Below, piece after piece: positions 34,380 to 44,862 of a stretch of 64,000 nt of DNA; position 1 is the stretch's first letter; each line of letters begins with the position of its first letter. Under the pieces are notes generated by a model, which had not been told where the DNA came from, did not search any database, and worked only from the letters and a program-made list of their open reading frames with translations. The stretch is from Arthrobacter sp. B6 (lineage in GTDB: Bacteria; Actinomycetota; Actinomycetes; Actinomycetales; Micrococcaceae). The DNA is taken from positions 1,524,870-1,588,869 of the forward strand of contig NZ_KV467168.1 in assembly GCF_001663775.1 (NCBI RefSeq). The letters run 5' to 3'. The position numbers and the translations under genes are program-made.

Positions 34380-36938
34380 ATGTCCCTTATCCGCGCGCTG
34401 AGCAAAGAACTGGAGGCACGCAGCGACCAGTCGTTGCGTGTGCTGTTCGCCGCGCGGCCGGACCTCATTTCGCCCGCCGTTCCGGACTTTTCCGCCCTCG
34501 CGGCGCGTGCCAGCGCCAGGGTGAGCGTCCAGCGCGCATTGGAGCGTCTGAACAAGCCGCAGATGCAGGTCCTGGAAACCCTTCATCTGTGCACCAATAC
34601 CGATACTGCCCACAGCGCCTGCGCGGCCAGCCTGCGAAAGTTCATTCCCGGCGCGTCGGTGGCTGCCGTAGACCGGATTCTGGCGTCCCTGCAGGACCTC
34701 GCGCTCGTGCACCGGTCGGATCCCCCGCACGGAACAGCCCCCACGGGGCACCGTCAGCGCTTCTACCTTCCGGTCGGATCCCTGCGGGACGTGGTGGGCA
34801 TCTATCCCGCAGGGCTGGGACGCAGCTACACCGAACTGGTGCGCCTGCAGCCGGCGTTCGCACAGCGGGTGGTCCAAATCGTGGGCGAGCTGCACCGCAG
34901 CGGCGTGCCCGTCCAGGACGCGACCACACCCATGGAGGCAGCGCTGGCGCTGCAGCACTGGACGTCCTCGCCGGAAGCGCTGCAGCAGATCCTGGCCGAC
35001 GCTCCGGAACGTACGACGGCGTTGCTCGCCCGGTTCGGGAACTGGGCCATGGGTGCCGTCCCCCAGGCGCAACGGAAAGCCTCCGTGGCCAACGAAGCCG
35101 CCGACGTCGGGCCCGTTGACTGGCTGCTGGCCCGCGGCCTGCTGGTCCCTTTGGACGCAGCCCATGTCGAGCTGCCGCACAGCGTGGGTGTCTCCCTCCG
35201 GGGCGGCGCGATTATCAATGACTTCACTCTTTCCCCGCCCGTTCCCGAGCTCGGCCACACCACCGCCGCGCTCCGCAGGAACGCCGCTTTGGGGGCCATT
35301 GCGGAGACCCTTCGGCTTGTGGGTGAGCTCCTCCACGTGGTCAGGGAACAGCCGCTGGCCACGTTGCGCACCGGCGGCGTGGGCGTGCGGGAGATGAGGC
35401 GGCTGGCGGAAGCGCTGCGGATTGAGCAGCATCGCGCAGGCCTGCTGGTGGAACTGTGTGCCCTCTCCGGCCTGATCCGCCTCGATGTCGATTCCTCAGC
35501 CTGGGTCCAGCCTCCGGAGCTGGAATGGCTGCTCCTGCCCAGGCAGGAGCAATGGCTGTGGCTGGTCAATGCGTGGCTGGCGAGCGAACGCGTCCCGTCG
35601 CTGGTGGGCCAGCCCATCAGTGGGCAGCCGGGCATGCCCGCGGCTGTCCATCGCGGCGCAGCCGGGACCACCGTTAATGCGCTCTCGGCCGAGGCCCAAC
35701 GGCCCGACGCACCCGTTGTCAGGAAGCGGATCCTGGAAATCCTGAACCAACTGACCAACGAGGCCACGGCGCCCGACGCCCACGCCCCGGTCCTGGACGC
35801 CGCCGCCGTGCTGCAACGGGCTGAGTGGGAGCAGCCCCGGATGGCGCGCAGGTTCAGTTCGCTGATCCGGGGTGTCCTGGCGGAGGCGGACCTGCTCGGC
35901 CTGACCGGCTCAGGGGCGCTCAGCCAGCTGGGAAGCGCGATCGCCGAGGACAACCCCGATGAAGCGCTGGGCATCCTCGGTGAGCATCTCCCGGCAGCGT
36001 TGAACCACGTCCTGCTCCAGGCCGACCTCACAGCCGTGGCCCCTGGCTACCTCAGTCCCGAACTCAGTGAAAAACTGCTGCTCATGGCTGACGCCGAAGG
36101 GCAGGGCCCGGCAACGATCTACCGGTTCTCCCCCGCGTCGGTGCGGCGCGCGCTGGAGGCAGGCCAGGACGCTGCGAGCCTGCTGGGCTTCCTGCGGGAG
36201 CACTCCGCCACCGCTGTGCCGCAGCCGCTGGAATACCTCGTGGAGGACACCGCCTCGCGCCACGGCCGGCTGCGGGTTGGCATGGCAGCGAGCTTCGTCC
36301 AGTGCGACGATGAGACCGCCGTACTGGAGCTCGCTTCCGAATCAAAGGCCTCCGGGCTTGGCCTCGTGAGGATCGCGCCGACGGTCCTGATTTCCACGGC
36401 GCCGCCGCGTGAAACGGCACAGGTCCTGCGCAGCCTGGGCCTCTCCCCGTCCGTGGAGGAATCCGAGCCGTCCCTGGTCCGGTTGCGCCGCAGCACACCG
36501 GTTCCGGTCAGCACCCGGCCGGTGTACACGGCGCCGCGGACCGCGCCCGCCGAAGCCGAAATGGATGCCCAGCTGGCTGTCCTGCGCCACCTTAAACCCT
36601 CTTCCCCCGTCGGCCAGGATGGCCACGGGGCCCCGCCCGGATCGGAGGCCGGCCCGGGATCGGGGGCCGGGACCCCGCCGTCGTCCGCGTCCGGGTCCGG
36701 ATCGGGGGAAACCGCAACCCAGCTGGGGCTTGAGACCCTGCAGCGGGCCATCCGGCTCAAGCAGACCGTCAGCATGAACGTGGTGGACGGTGGCGGGAAT
36801 GCCAACCTGGAGACAGTTGTTCCCTTATCGGTAAGTGGCGGACGGGTCAGGGTCTTCGATCCGGCACGGGAGACCGAACGCGTAGTTTCCATCCACCGGA
36901 TCATTGATATAGAGGCCGCAGAAGAACTGCGGCAGTGA
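34380..36938 (+). CDS. Helicase-associated domain protein (Helicase_C_3), XPB partner
   Basis: 852 residues, ATG at 34380. A mostly helical N-terminal half (SLIRALSKELEARSDQSLRVLFAARPDLI start) and, from roughly residue 480, the XPB/Ssl2-like helicase-family DNA-binding domain (PF13625 type). A Gly/Ser/Pro-rich linker near residue 745-785 leads to a C-terminal WYL-like beta segment (IRLKQTVSMNVVDGGGNANLE). No helicase motifs of its own. Thirteen bases before the XPB gene; this two-gene arrangement is conserved in actinobacteria, suggesting a helicase cofactor. Confidence 0.88.
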   Translation: MSLIRALSKELEARSDQSLRVLFAARPDLISPAVPDFSALAARASARVSVQRALERLNKPQMQVLETLHLCTNTDTAHSACAASLRKFIPGASVAAVDRILASLQDLALVHRSDPPHGTAPTGHRQRFYLPVGSLRDVVGIYPAGLGRSYTELVRLQPAFAQRVVQIVGELHRSGVPVQDATTPMEAALALQHWTSSPEALQQILADAPERTTALLARFGNWAMGAVPQAQRKASVANEAADVGPVDWLLARGLLVPLDAAHVELPHSVGVSLRGGAIINDFTLSPPVPELGHTTAALRRNAALGAIAETLRLVGELLHVVREQPLATLRTGGVGVREMRRLAEALRIEQHRAGLLVELCALSGLIRLDVDSSAWVQPPELEWLLLPRQEQWLWLVNAWLASERVPSLVGQPISGQPGMPAAVHRGAAGTTVNALSAEAQRPDAPVVRKRILEILNQLTNEATAPDAHAPVLDAAAVLQRAEWEQPRMARRFSSLIRGVLAEADLLGLTGSGALSQLGSAIAEDNPDEALGILGEHLPAALNHVLLQADLTAVAPGYLSPELSEKLLLMADAEGQGPATIYRFSPASVRRALEAGQDAASLLGFLREHSATAVPQPLEYLVEDTASRHGRLRVGMAASFVQCDDETAVLELASESKASGLGLVRIAPTVLISTAPPRETAQVLRSLGLSPSVEESEPSLVRLRRSTPVPVSTRPVYTAPRTAPAEAEMDAQLAVLRHLKPSSPVGQDGHGAPPGSEAGPGSGAGTPPSSASGSGSGETATQLGLETLQRAIRLKQTVSMNVVDGGGNANLETVVPLSVSGGRVRVFDPARETERVVSIHRIIDIEAAEELRQ

Positions 36939-36951
36939 AGGACGCCACCTC

Positions 36952-38598
36952 GTGAATGACGGACCGCTGATCGTCCAGAGCGACAAGACCATACTGCTCG
37001 AGGTGGACCATGAACTGGCCACCGAGGCCCGCCATGCCATCGCCCCCTTCGCCGAGCTGGAACGCGCCCCGGAGCACATGCACAGCTACCGGCTGACCCC
37101 GCTGGGCCTGTGGAACGCGCGCGCCGCGGGGCTGGACGCGGAAAAGGTCCTGGACACGCTGCTGAAGTACTCGCGCTTCCCGGTGCCGCATTCCCTCCTG
37201 ATCGATGTCGAAGAGACCATGTCCCGGTACGGGCGGCTGCGGCTGGAGAAGGACCCGCAGCACGGCCTGGTTATGCGCACCGACGATTACCCCGTGCTGG
37301 AAGAAGTCATCCGGGCGAAGAAAATCCAGCCCTTGCTTGGCCCCCGGATCGACGGCGAAACCATCGTGGTCCACTCCTCACAGCGGGGCCAGCTCAAGCA
37401 GCTGCTCCTGAAAATCGGCTGGCCGGCGGAGGACCTCGCCGGCTATGTGGACGGGACGCCGCACCTGATCGCGCTGAACGAGGACGGCTGGAAGCTCCGT
37501 CCCTACCAGCAGCTCGCCACGGAAAACTTCTGGGCCGGCGGCAGCGGCGTAGTGGTGCTCCCCTGCGGCGCGGGCAAGACGCTGGTGGGCGCGGCGGCCA
37601 TGGCCGTCAGTTCCACCACAACGCTAATTCTGGTGACCAACACAGTGGCAGCCCGGCAGTGGAAGGACGAGCTGCTCAAGCGCACGTCCCTGACCGAGGA
37701 CGAAATCGGCGAGTACTCCGGCGCCGTCAAGGAGGTCCGGCCGGTGACCATCGCCACCTACCAGGTCCTCACCACGAAACGCGGCGGCCTCTACCCTCAC
37801 TTGGAACTTGTGGACGGAAACGACTGGGGCCTGATCATCTACGACGAAGTGCACCTGCTGCCCGCCCCGATCTTCCGGATGACGGCAGACCTGCAGGCAC
37901 GCCGCCGGCTCGGGCTTACCGCCACCCTCGTCCGGGAGGACGGCCGCGAAGGGGAAGTCTTCAGCCTGATCGGGCCCAAACGGTATGACGCTCCGTGGAA
38001 GGACATCGAATCGCAGGGCTACATCGCCCCTGCGGACTGCGTGGAAGTCCGGGTTGATCTCCCCCGTGACGAACGAGTCGCCTATGCGATGGCCGAGGAT
38101 GCTGACAAATACCGGCTGTGTTCCACGTCAGAGACCAAAACGCGGATCGTGGAACAGCTCGTGGCCCAGCACCTCGGCGAGCAGTTGCTGGTAATCGGGC
38201 AGTACATCGACCAGCTGGACGAAATCGGCGAGCGCCTCGACGCGCCCGTCATCAAGGGCGAAACGTCCGTGAAGGAACGGCAGAAGCTTTTCGATGCCTT
38301 CAGGGCCGGCGAAGTGCAGACACTCGTGGTGTCCAAGGTTGCCAACTTCTCCATCGACCTGCCGGAAGCCTCCGTGGCCATCCAGGTCTCCGGGTCCTTC
38401 GGCTCACGCCAGGAGGAGGCCCAGCGACTCGGCCGTCTGCTGCGCCCCAAAAAAGACGGACGGGCTGCCCGCTTCTACTCGCTGGTGGCACGGGACACCC
38501 TGGACCAGGATTTCGCGGCCAAACGGCAGCGCTTCCTGGCCGAACAGGGCTACGCCTACCGGATTTTGGACGCCAAAGACGTTGAGCAGGCGGGCTAG
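36952..38598 (+). CDS. DNA repair helicase, XPB/ERCC3 family
   Basis: 548 residues, GTG start. Superfamily 2 3'-5' helicase. An N-terminal damage-recognition-like domain (to about residue 175) precedes motif I VLPCGAGKTLV, motif II IIYDEVHLLPAP, motif III LGLTATLVRED with the XPB-specific RED element, and C-terminal motifs VVSKVANFSIDLPEA and EAQRLGRLLRPK. Likely acts in DNA repair together with the upstream partner protein. Stop at 38596-38598, followed by a divergent-free gap to the response regulator. Confidence 0.95.
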   Translation: MNDGPLIVQSDKTILLEVDHELATEARHAIAPFAELERAPEHMHSYRLTPLGLWNARAAGLDAEKVLDTLLKYSRFPVPHSLLIDVEETMSRYGRLRLEKDPQHGLVMRTDDYPVLEEVIRAKKIQPLLGPRIDGETIVVHSSQRGQLKQLLLKIGWPAEDLAGYVDGTPHLIALNEDGWKLRPYQQLATENFWAGGSGVVVLPCGAGKTLVGAAAMAVSSTTTLILVTNTVAARQWKDELLKRTSLTEDEIGEYSGAVKEVRPVTIATYQVLTTKRGGLYPHLELVDGNDWGLIIYDEVHLLPAPIFRMTADLQARRRLGLTATLVREDGREGEVFSLIGPKRYDAPWKDIESQGYIAPADCVEVRVDLPRDERVAYAMAEDADKYRLCSTSETKTRIVEQLVAQHLGEQLLVIGQYIDQLDEIGERLDAPVIKGETSVKERQKLFDAFRAGEVQTLVVSKVANFSIDLPEASVAIQVSGSFGSRQEEAQRLGRLLRPKKDGRAARFYSLVARDTLDQDFAAKRQRFLAEQGYAYRILDAKDVEQAG

Positions 38599-38655
38599 CA
38601 GCCCTGTTGGGCGCGTGGGAATACCTCACGGAACACCCACCATCCATCCAGAAAA

Positions 38656-38684
38656 CTCCCAGACTCTGGGAGCATCATGGGAGT
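38656..38684 (+). promoter_or_regulatory. Operator-like palindrome ahead of the response regulator
   Basis: CTCCCAGA-C-TCTGGGAG (38656-38672) is a perfect 8-bp inverted repeat, and ACTCCCA/TGGGAGT (38655-38661, 38678-38684) pair over a wider span, ending one base before the start codon. It may be an autoregulatory site or a hairpin hiding the ribosome site GGGAG. Inference from position. Confidence 0.4.
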
Positions 38685-39395
38685 ATGAATAAGAACGGCC
38701 CAGAGGCGAAGCTACTTGTTGTTGATGACGAACCCAACATCCGCGAACTGCTGTCCACGTCCCTGCGGTTCGCAGGCTTCGAGGTCGTTTCGGCAGGCAA
38801 CGGGCGCGATGCCCTGGCGGCGGCCGAGCTCCACTCGCCGGACCTCGCCGTGCTGGACGTGATGCTTCCGGACATGGACGGCTTCACCGTCACCCGGCGT
38901 CTTCGCGCCTCAGGCAAACACTTCCCGGTGCTGTTCCTGACCGCCAAGGACGACACCGAAGACAAGGTCACCGGCCTCACCGTGGGCGGCGACGACTACG
39001 TTACCAAGCCCTTCAGCCTGGACGAGGTGGTGGCCCGGATCCGTGCCGTCCTCCGCCGCACACAGCCCCTGCTCGACGACGACGCCGTCATCCGGGTGGA
39101 TGACCTGGAGCTCGACGACGACGCCCACGAAGTCCGCCGCGGCGGCACCGTGGTCGAGCTCTCCCCCACGGAATTCAAGCTCCTCCGGTACCTGATGCTC
39201 AACCCTAACCGGGTGCTCTCGAAGTCCCAGATCCTGGACCACGTGTGGGAGTACGACTTCAATGGTGACGCCTCCATTGTCGAGTCCTACATCTCCTACC
39301 TCCGCCGCAAGGTGGACATCGATCCCGAGGCACCTGCCCTGATCCAGACGAAACGCGGTGTGGGCTACGTGCTCCGGACGGCAGAGAAGCGCTGA
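38685..39395 (+). CDS. OmpR/PhoB-family response regulator (MprA-like)
   Basis: 236 residues, ATG at 38685. Receiver domain (residues about 8-122) with the acidic pocket DDE at 14-16, phosphoacceptor D58 in AVLDVMLPDMDG and Lys in DYVTKPF; C-terminal winged helix (about 135-232) with SPTEFKLLRYLMLNPNRVLSK and SYISYLRRK. Longer upstream frames are rejected because they cross the operator palindrome. The gene is followed two bases after its stop by a histidine kinase. Confidence 0.94.
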   Translation: MNKNGPEAKLLVVDDEPNIRELLSTSLRFAGFEVVSAGNGRDALAAAELHSPDLAVLDVMLPDMDGFTVTRRLRASGKHFPVLFLTAKDDTEDKVTGLTVGGDDYVTKPFSLDEVVARIRAVLRRTQPLLDDDAVIRVDDLELDDDAHEVRRGGTVVELSPTEFKLLRYLMLNPNRVLSKSQILDHVWEYDFNGDASIVESYISYLRRKVDIDPEAPALIQTKRGVGYVLRTAEKR

Positions 39396-39397
39396 CC

Positions 39398-40948
39398 TTG
39401 CTGGAGCGGTGGAAGTCGGCCTCGCTGAGGTCCCAGCTCGTCGCCATCATCATGGCGCTGCTGATTGTTGCGCTGACGGTGACAGGCGCGGGCACGCTGA
39501 CGCTGCTCCACAGTTATCTCCAGGGCCAGGTGGATGACAAACTCAATGCGGCCGTCGAACTCGCCAGCAAGCAGCGCTCCTTCACCCAACTGCAGGCACC
39601 CACGGTCCCCACCGACTATTCCCTCATCCTCTTCACTCCAGGCCAGGAGCCCATTCCCTTCGGCGGCGACGCCGATAACAGGCCGGATATCAGCTCCATT
39701 TCTGTCGAGGAAGCGCTGGCCCAGGGCGGCCGCCCCTATCAGGTAAGGGGCACCGACGGTGAAAACTGGCGGGTGGTGGCAGTGACCGTCCTGAATAACG
39801 GCCGCAGTGCGGTGGTGGTGGTCGGCCTGCCGCTGCAGGACGTGGATGACGTCCTCAAGCACGCCACCTTGGTGGTTTCCGGAGTGGGCCTGCTGACCCT
39901 CCTGTTGGCGTCGCTGATTGCCAGCTGGACGGTTTCACGGTCCTTCCGGCCGCTCGCCCGGGTGGAGAAGACCGCTGCCGCGATCGCCGCCGGCGACCTG
40001 TCCCGGCGCGTGGAAGTGGAGAACCCCGGCACCGAGGTCGGCCGGCTTGCCAGTTCCCTGAACGCCATGCTGGCTCACATCGAAACGGCGTTTGCGGCCA
40101 GGACAGCCTCCGAGGGCAGGATGCGCCGCTTCGCTGCCGACGCCTCCCACGAACTCCGTACGCCGCTGGTTACCATCAGGGGCTTCTCCGAGCTCTACCG
40201 CCACGGCGCCCTCGCCACCGATGAGGATGTGGCTACGGCGATGGGCCGGATCGAAAGCGAAGCCAAACGGATGGGCTCCATGGTGGAGGACCTGCTGCTC
40301 CTGGCGCGGCTTGACGAACAAAGGCCCCTCCAGCAGAAGCCCGTTGACCTCCAGCTGATCGCCCATGATGCCGTGGTGGATACGCAGGCCAGCGACCGCA
40401 CCCGCACCATCTCTCTGACCGGCCTCGACGGCGGCAGCGCGGCTCCCGCCCCCGTCCTCGGCGACGAAGCAAAGCTCCGCCAGGTGGTGGGCAACCTGGT
40501 GGGCAACGCCCTGCGTTACACGCCGGAGGGCAGCCCGATCGAACTGGCCGTGGGCGTCAGAACGTCCGACGGCGGGTCCGCCTCCGTGATCGAAGTCCGG
40601 GACCACGGTCCCGGCATTTCCGACGACGACGCCTCCAAGGTCTTCGAGCGCTTCTACCGCGCGGATACTTCGCGGACCCGCGAAACGGGCGGCAGCGGTC
40701 TTGGCCTGGCCATCGTGGCGGCCATCGTGGGATCACACGGCGGCAGCGTCAGGGTCCAGGCCACCGACGGCGGCGGGGCAACCCTCGTGGTCAGCCTGCC
40801 CGTGCGGGACGAGGAAGCCGAAGGACAGAATGGTGGGCAGCGCGGTAGCCATACTGGCGGAGGCAGGATCCGCGAAATGCCAGCAGACGACGTACAGGAC
40901 CGACGAGACGGCGGAAGCGCCAACGACGGCCGCGTTATCCACATATAG
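39398..40948 (+). CDS. Sensor histidine kinase (MprB/HK1-like)
   Basis: 516 residues. Two membrane segments (about residues 14-35 and 155-178) enclose an extracellular sensor domain of about 120 residues with no known ligand. HAMP domain follows (SRSFRPLARVEKTAAAIAAGD), then the H-box FAADASHELRTPL, N-box NLVGNALRYTPEG, G1 RDHGPGIS and G2 GGSGLGLAIV. A polar tail of some 45 residues closes the protein. TTG start at 39398, partner of the preceding regulator. Confidence 0.93.
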   Translation: MLERWKSASLRSQLVAIIMALLIVALTVTGAGTLTLLHSYLQGQVDDKLNAAVELASKQRSFTQLQAPTVPTDYSLILFTPGQEPIPFGGDADNRPDISSISVEEALAQGGRPYQVRGTDGENWRVVAVTVLNNGRSAVVVVGLPLQDVDDVLKHATLVVSGVGLLTLLLASLIASWTVSRSFRPLARVEKTAAAIAAGDLSRRVEVENPGTEVGRLASSLNAMLAHIETAFAARTASEGRMRRFAADASHELRTPLVTIRGFSELYRHGALATDEDVATAMGRIESEAKRMGSMVEDLLLLARLDEQRPLQQKPVDLQLIAHDAVVDTQASDRTRTISLTGLDGGSAAPAPVLGDEAKLRQVVGNLVGNALRYTPEGSPIELAVGVRTSDGGSASVIEVRDHGPGISDDDASKVFERFYRADTSRTRETGGSGLGLAIVAAIVGSHGGSVRVQATDGGGATLVVSLPVRDEEAEGQNGGQRGSHTGGGRIREMPADDVQDRRDGGSANDGRVIHI

Positions 40949-41055
40949 CAACTCACCGTGGCCCTTCCGACGCCCCGCTCCGTAGGCTCAAAGCAGTGGT
41001 CCGGAGCCACCGGACCGGACAGCCCGGCTGTCCACCACCCCGAGAGGCAGCAGCC

Positions 41056-41343
41056 ATGAGCATCATTTCCGTCGACACCGAACTCCTCCAGCTTAAGTCA
41101 GCCAACGTCAAGGCGACCGTGGACCGAATCAGCGCCGATGTCCAGACCATGAAGCGCGGCCTGGACGAACTCCAGTCCACGTGGCGGGGTTCGGCGGCCA
41201 CCAACTTCCAGGCGCTGATAACCGAATGGACCCTCACCCAGGGCAAGGTGGAAGCCTCTCTCGCATCAATCAACCTTGCCCTGGCGTCGGCCGCGGCCAC
41301 CTACGCCCAGGCCGAACAGGGCAACACCCAGCGTTTCAGCTGA
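41056..41343 (+). CDS. WXG100-family protein (EsxA-like)
   Basis: 95 residues, helical hairpin with the WxG turn at STWRGSAATNF (W43-G45). Such proteins are substrates of ESX/type VII secretion and usually occur in pairs beside EccC-type ATPase genes; here it is alone and no ESX component is in the window. No clear C-terminal YxxxD/E export signal beyond YAQAEQG. ATG with GAGAGG nine bases upstream. Follows the two-component system by about 107 bases, so could be its target; inference. Confidence 0.9.
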   Translation: MSIISVDTELLQLKSANVKATVDRISADVQTMKRGLDELQSTWRGSAATNFQALITEWTLTQGKVEASLASINLALASAAATYAQAEQGNTQRFS

Positions 41344-41427
41344 CGATGCCGCTCACAGGCGGAGGCCACAACTCCTGCACCGTGTGGTGCGCACAGATTC
41401 CGCTTCGGGCCGGCTTGATGCCTGCTT

Positions 41428-42444
41428 TCAGGCTTCGGGGGTGCCCTGGTGGAACCGGAGCCGCCACCGGCCGTTATCGAGGACCCACAACGAGCTGCGC
41501 AGAATCGTGCCAGAGCGCGCGTAGCTCCGGTACGTCAGCAGGACCGCACTGGTGCCGATGCGGTCCGCGCCAAGGATTTCCAGTTCGGTCCGCTCACCGG
41601 GATCCTCCTCCAACGCCATCATCATGGCGTCGCGGGTCCAGACCCTCCCCGAGCTCCCGATCTCCATAAAGTCGGGGTGCAGCAGGACTCCGGTGCGGCC
41701 GATGTCGCCACGAACCTCCGGGCCCACGAGTTCACGTTCGAGGGCCTCCACGATCTCCTCCGGCGACTTTTCCGCAGCACCGGGCCCGGCAAGGGGGTTC
41801 TCCTCCAGCACGCTGAACAGATCCGGGCCGCTGAAAAGGTCAGGTCCGCCGAAGCCTTCAGCTGCACCATAGATCCGGGACCCAGGAGCCGCGTCAGCGG
41901 CTCTTGCTGCGCTGGAGGGTTGGGCAGCCACGGGCGCAGGGGCAGAAGCCGGCGCAGCGGCTCCAGGATGGCCCGGGGCGCCGGGGAACCCCGGACCTGA
42001 GCGGGCAGCAACGCCCTGCTGGTAAGCAGTAGCGGCGGCCCTGGCGCGTTCATCGGCGGCCTCGTTGAGGTCATGGCCTGCGTGCCCCTTGACCCATTCG
42101 AACGTGTATTTCCGGCCGGAGAGTTCCCTGTCCAGTTCCTTCAGCAGTTCCACATTCAGGACAGGCTTGCCATCCGCCTTCCGCCATCCCTTGCGCTTCC
42201 AGCCGGGCATCCATTTGGTGATCGAGTTGATCACGTACTGGCTGTCGCACAGGACCCTCAGGTCTTCACCGGGAACATGCGCTGTGGCACGGAACAGGTC
42301 CAGCACGGCCATCAGCTCGCCCTGGTTATTGGTGCCATGAGGCCACCCCCCGGCCCGCCAGCAGTCATCGTTCACGTACCAGGCCCAGCCGGCCGGGCCG
42401 GGATTTCCTAAGGCCGAACCGTCGGCCGCTGCAGTAATCGTCAC
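41428..42444 (-). CDS. rnhA: Ribonuclease HI with C-terminal DUF4440-like domain
   Basis: 338 residues from GTG 42444, chosen for its CAGGATGG ribosome site and the typical TITAAADGSALGNPGPAGW start; a TTG at 42474 would add ten residues. RNase HI core, residues 1-140, has all catalytic residues: D8, E43, D67, D131, plus H121. It cuts RNA in RNA-DNA hybrids. After an Ala/Pro-rich linker, residues about 225-335 form an NTF2-like DUF4440 domain (ELVGPEVRGDIGRTGVLLHP, WVLDNGRWRLRFHQG). The second domain is unusual for RNase HI. Confidence 0.9.
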   Translation of the reverse strand: MTITAAADGSALGNPGPAGWAWYVNDDCWRAGGWPHGTNNQGELMAVLDLFRATAHVPGEDLRVLCDSQYVINSITKWMPGWKRKGWRKADGKPVLNVELLKELDRELSGRKYTFEWVKGHAGHDLNEAADERARAAATAYQQGVAARSGPGFPGAPGHPGAAAPASAPAPVAAQPSSAARAADAAPGSRIYGAAEGFGGPDLFSGPDLFSVLEENPLAGPGAAEKSPEEIVEALERELVGPEVRGDIGRTGVLLHPDFMEIGSSGRVWTRDAMMMALEEDPGERTELEILGADRIGTSAVLLTYRSYARSGTILRSSLWVLDNGRWRLRFHQGTPEA

Positions 42445-42499
42445 GGAACCATCCTGCCAGACGGGCGCCGACAACTAATCCGGCCCGTCTCCGGGAAAC

Positions 42500-42876
42500 C
42501 GCCTACCAAAAACCTGGTCCGCGTCCTCGCGGTCCAAGCATCCGGAGGCGGCCGCAACCTTTATCAACTACTTGGCCAACAGCCCGGCGGCGGGCGCCAT
42601 CCTTATGACAGACCGCGGAGTGCCCGGCAACTCTGAGATCGTCGAGAGCATCGCGTCCAGCCTTAAGCCCGCGGACATTACCGTAGTGGCCTTCCTGAAG
42701 GACATCGCGCCTGCCATCAAGATGCCCCTCCCGTTCCGCCCGTGGGTGCAGGCAGCGTCCAGAGCGTCATCAAGCGATTCACCGACGAGGTCTTGGACGA
42801 CCGGTTGACTCCCCAGGCAGCCGCCGAGGCCTTCAAGAAGGAAGTCGAAGGAATGCTGGCAACGGCCCGCAAATAG
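42500..42876 (+). pseudogene. Decayed 3' fragment of an ABC sugar-binding protein gene
   Basis: Frame 2 from 42515 reads WSASSRSKHPEAAATFINYL and onward to LKDIAPAIK, the C-terminal lobe of a family 1 extracellular solute-binding protein. At about 42721 the frame breaks; shifting by one base restores DAPPVPPVGAGSVQSVIKRF to a stop at 42874-42876 (GMLATARK). The context suggests loss of one G in AAGGATGCC. There is no N-terminal part: RNase HI occupies the upstream DNA. No permease genes nearby, so this is a remnant of a deleted transporter operon. Confidence 0.85.
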
Positions 42877-42886
42877 GCCCCCCTTT

Positions 42887-42949
42887 GAGTTTTTGTCCAG
42901 ATAAGGTGACTTCCCACCCGGGAAAGTCCCCTTATCTGGACAAAAACTC
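42887..42949. repeat. Long intergenic palindrome, family A copy 2
   Basis: Perfect 20-bp arms: GAGTTTTTGTCCAGATAAGG (42887-42906) and its complement (42930-42949), with further pairing inside (GACTT/AAGTC). Shares arms with the copies at 11291 and 55682. Lies between the pseudogene and the convergent groEL. Confidence 0.9.
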
Positions 42950-42971
42950 GCCCGAAAAGCCAGCGCACAAA

Positions 42972-43004
42972 AATGCGGCCCCCTCCAGTGAAGGGGGCCG
43001 CATT
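42972..43004 (-). terminator. Rho-independent terminator of groEL
   Basis: 13-bp perfect stem AATGCGGCCCCCT/AGGGGGCCGCATT with a seven-base loop, followed on the minus strand by a T-run (ATTTTTG). It starts 33 bases after the groEL stop. Confidence 0.92.
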
Positions 43005-43036
43005 ATGGTTTGCGGAACAGGTTCCGGCAGGTGGGG

Positions 43037-44734
<1,698 letters not shown>

Positions 44735-44862
44735 TCACCCTCGGCCTCTGTACGCCTAAGGTTCCGGATCTCACTCCAGCAAGTATTTCTTTCGCTCCTC
44801 GACCGGCGCCTGGGCCACGGGACCGGCCTGGGCCGGGCGTCGCTTTAGCAGTCGGTACGTAA

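Noticed and set aside
38607-38684. Longer N-terminus for the response regulator
   Set aside because: Receiver domains start close to the chosen ATG, and the extension crosses the palindrome and the XPB gene's 3' flank.
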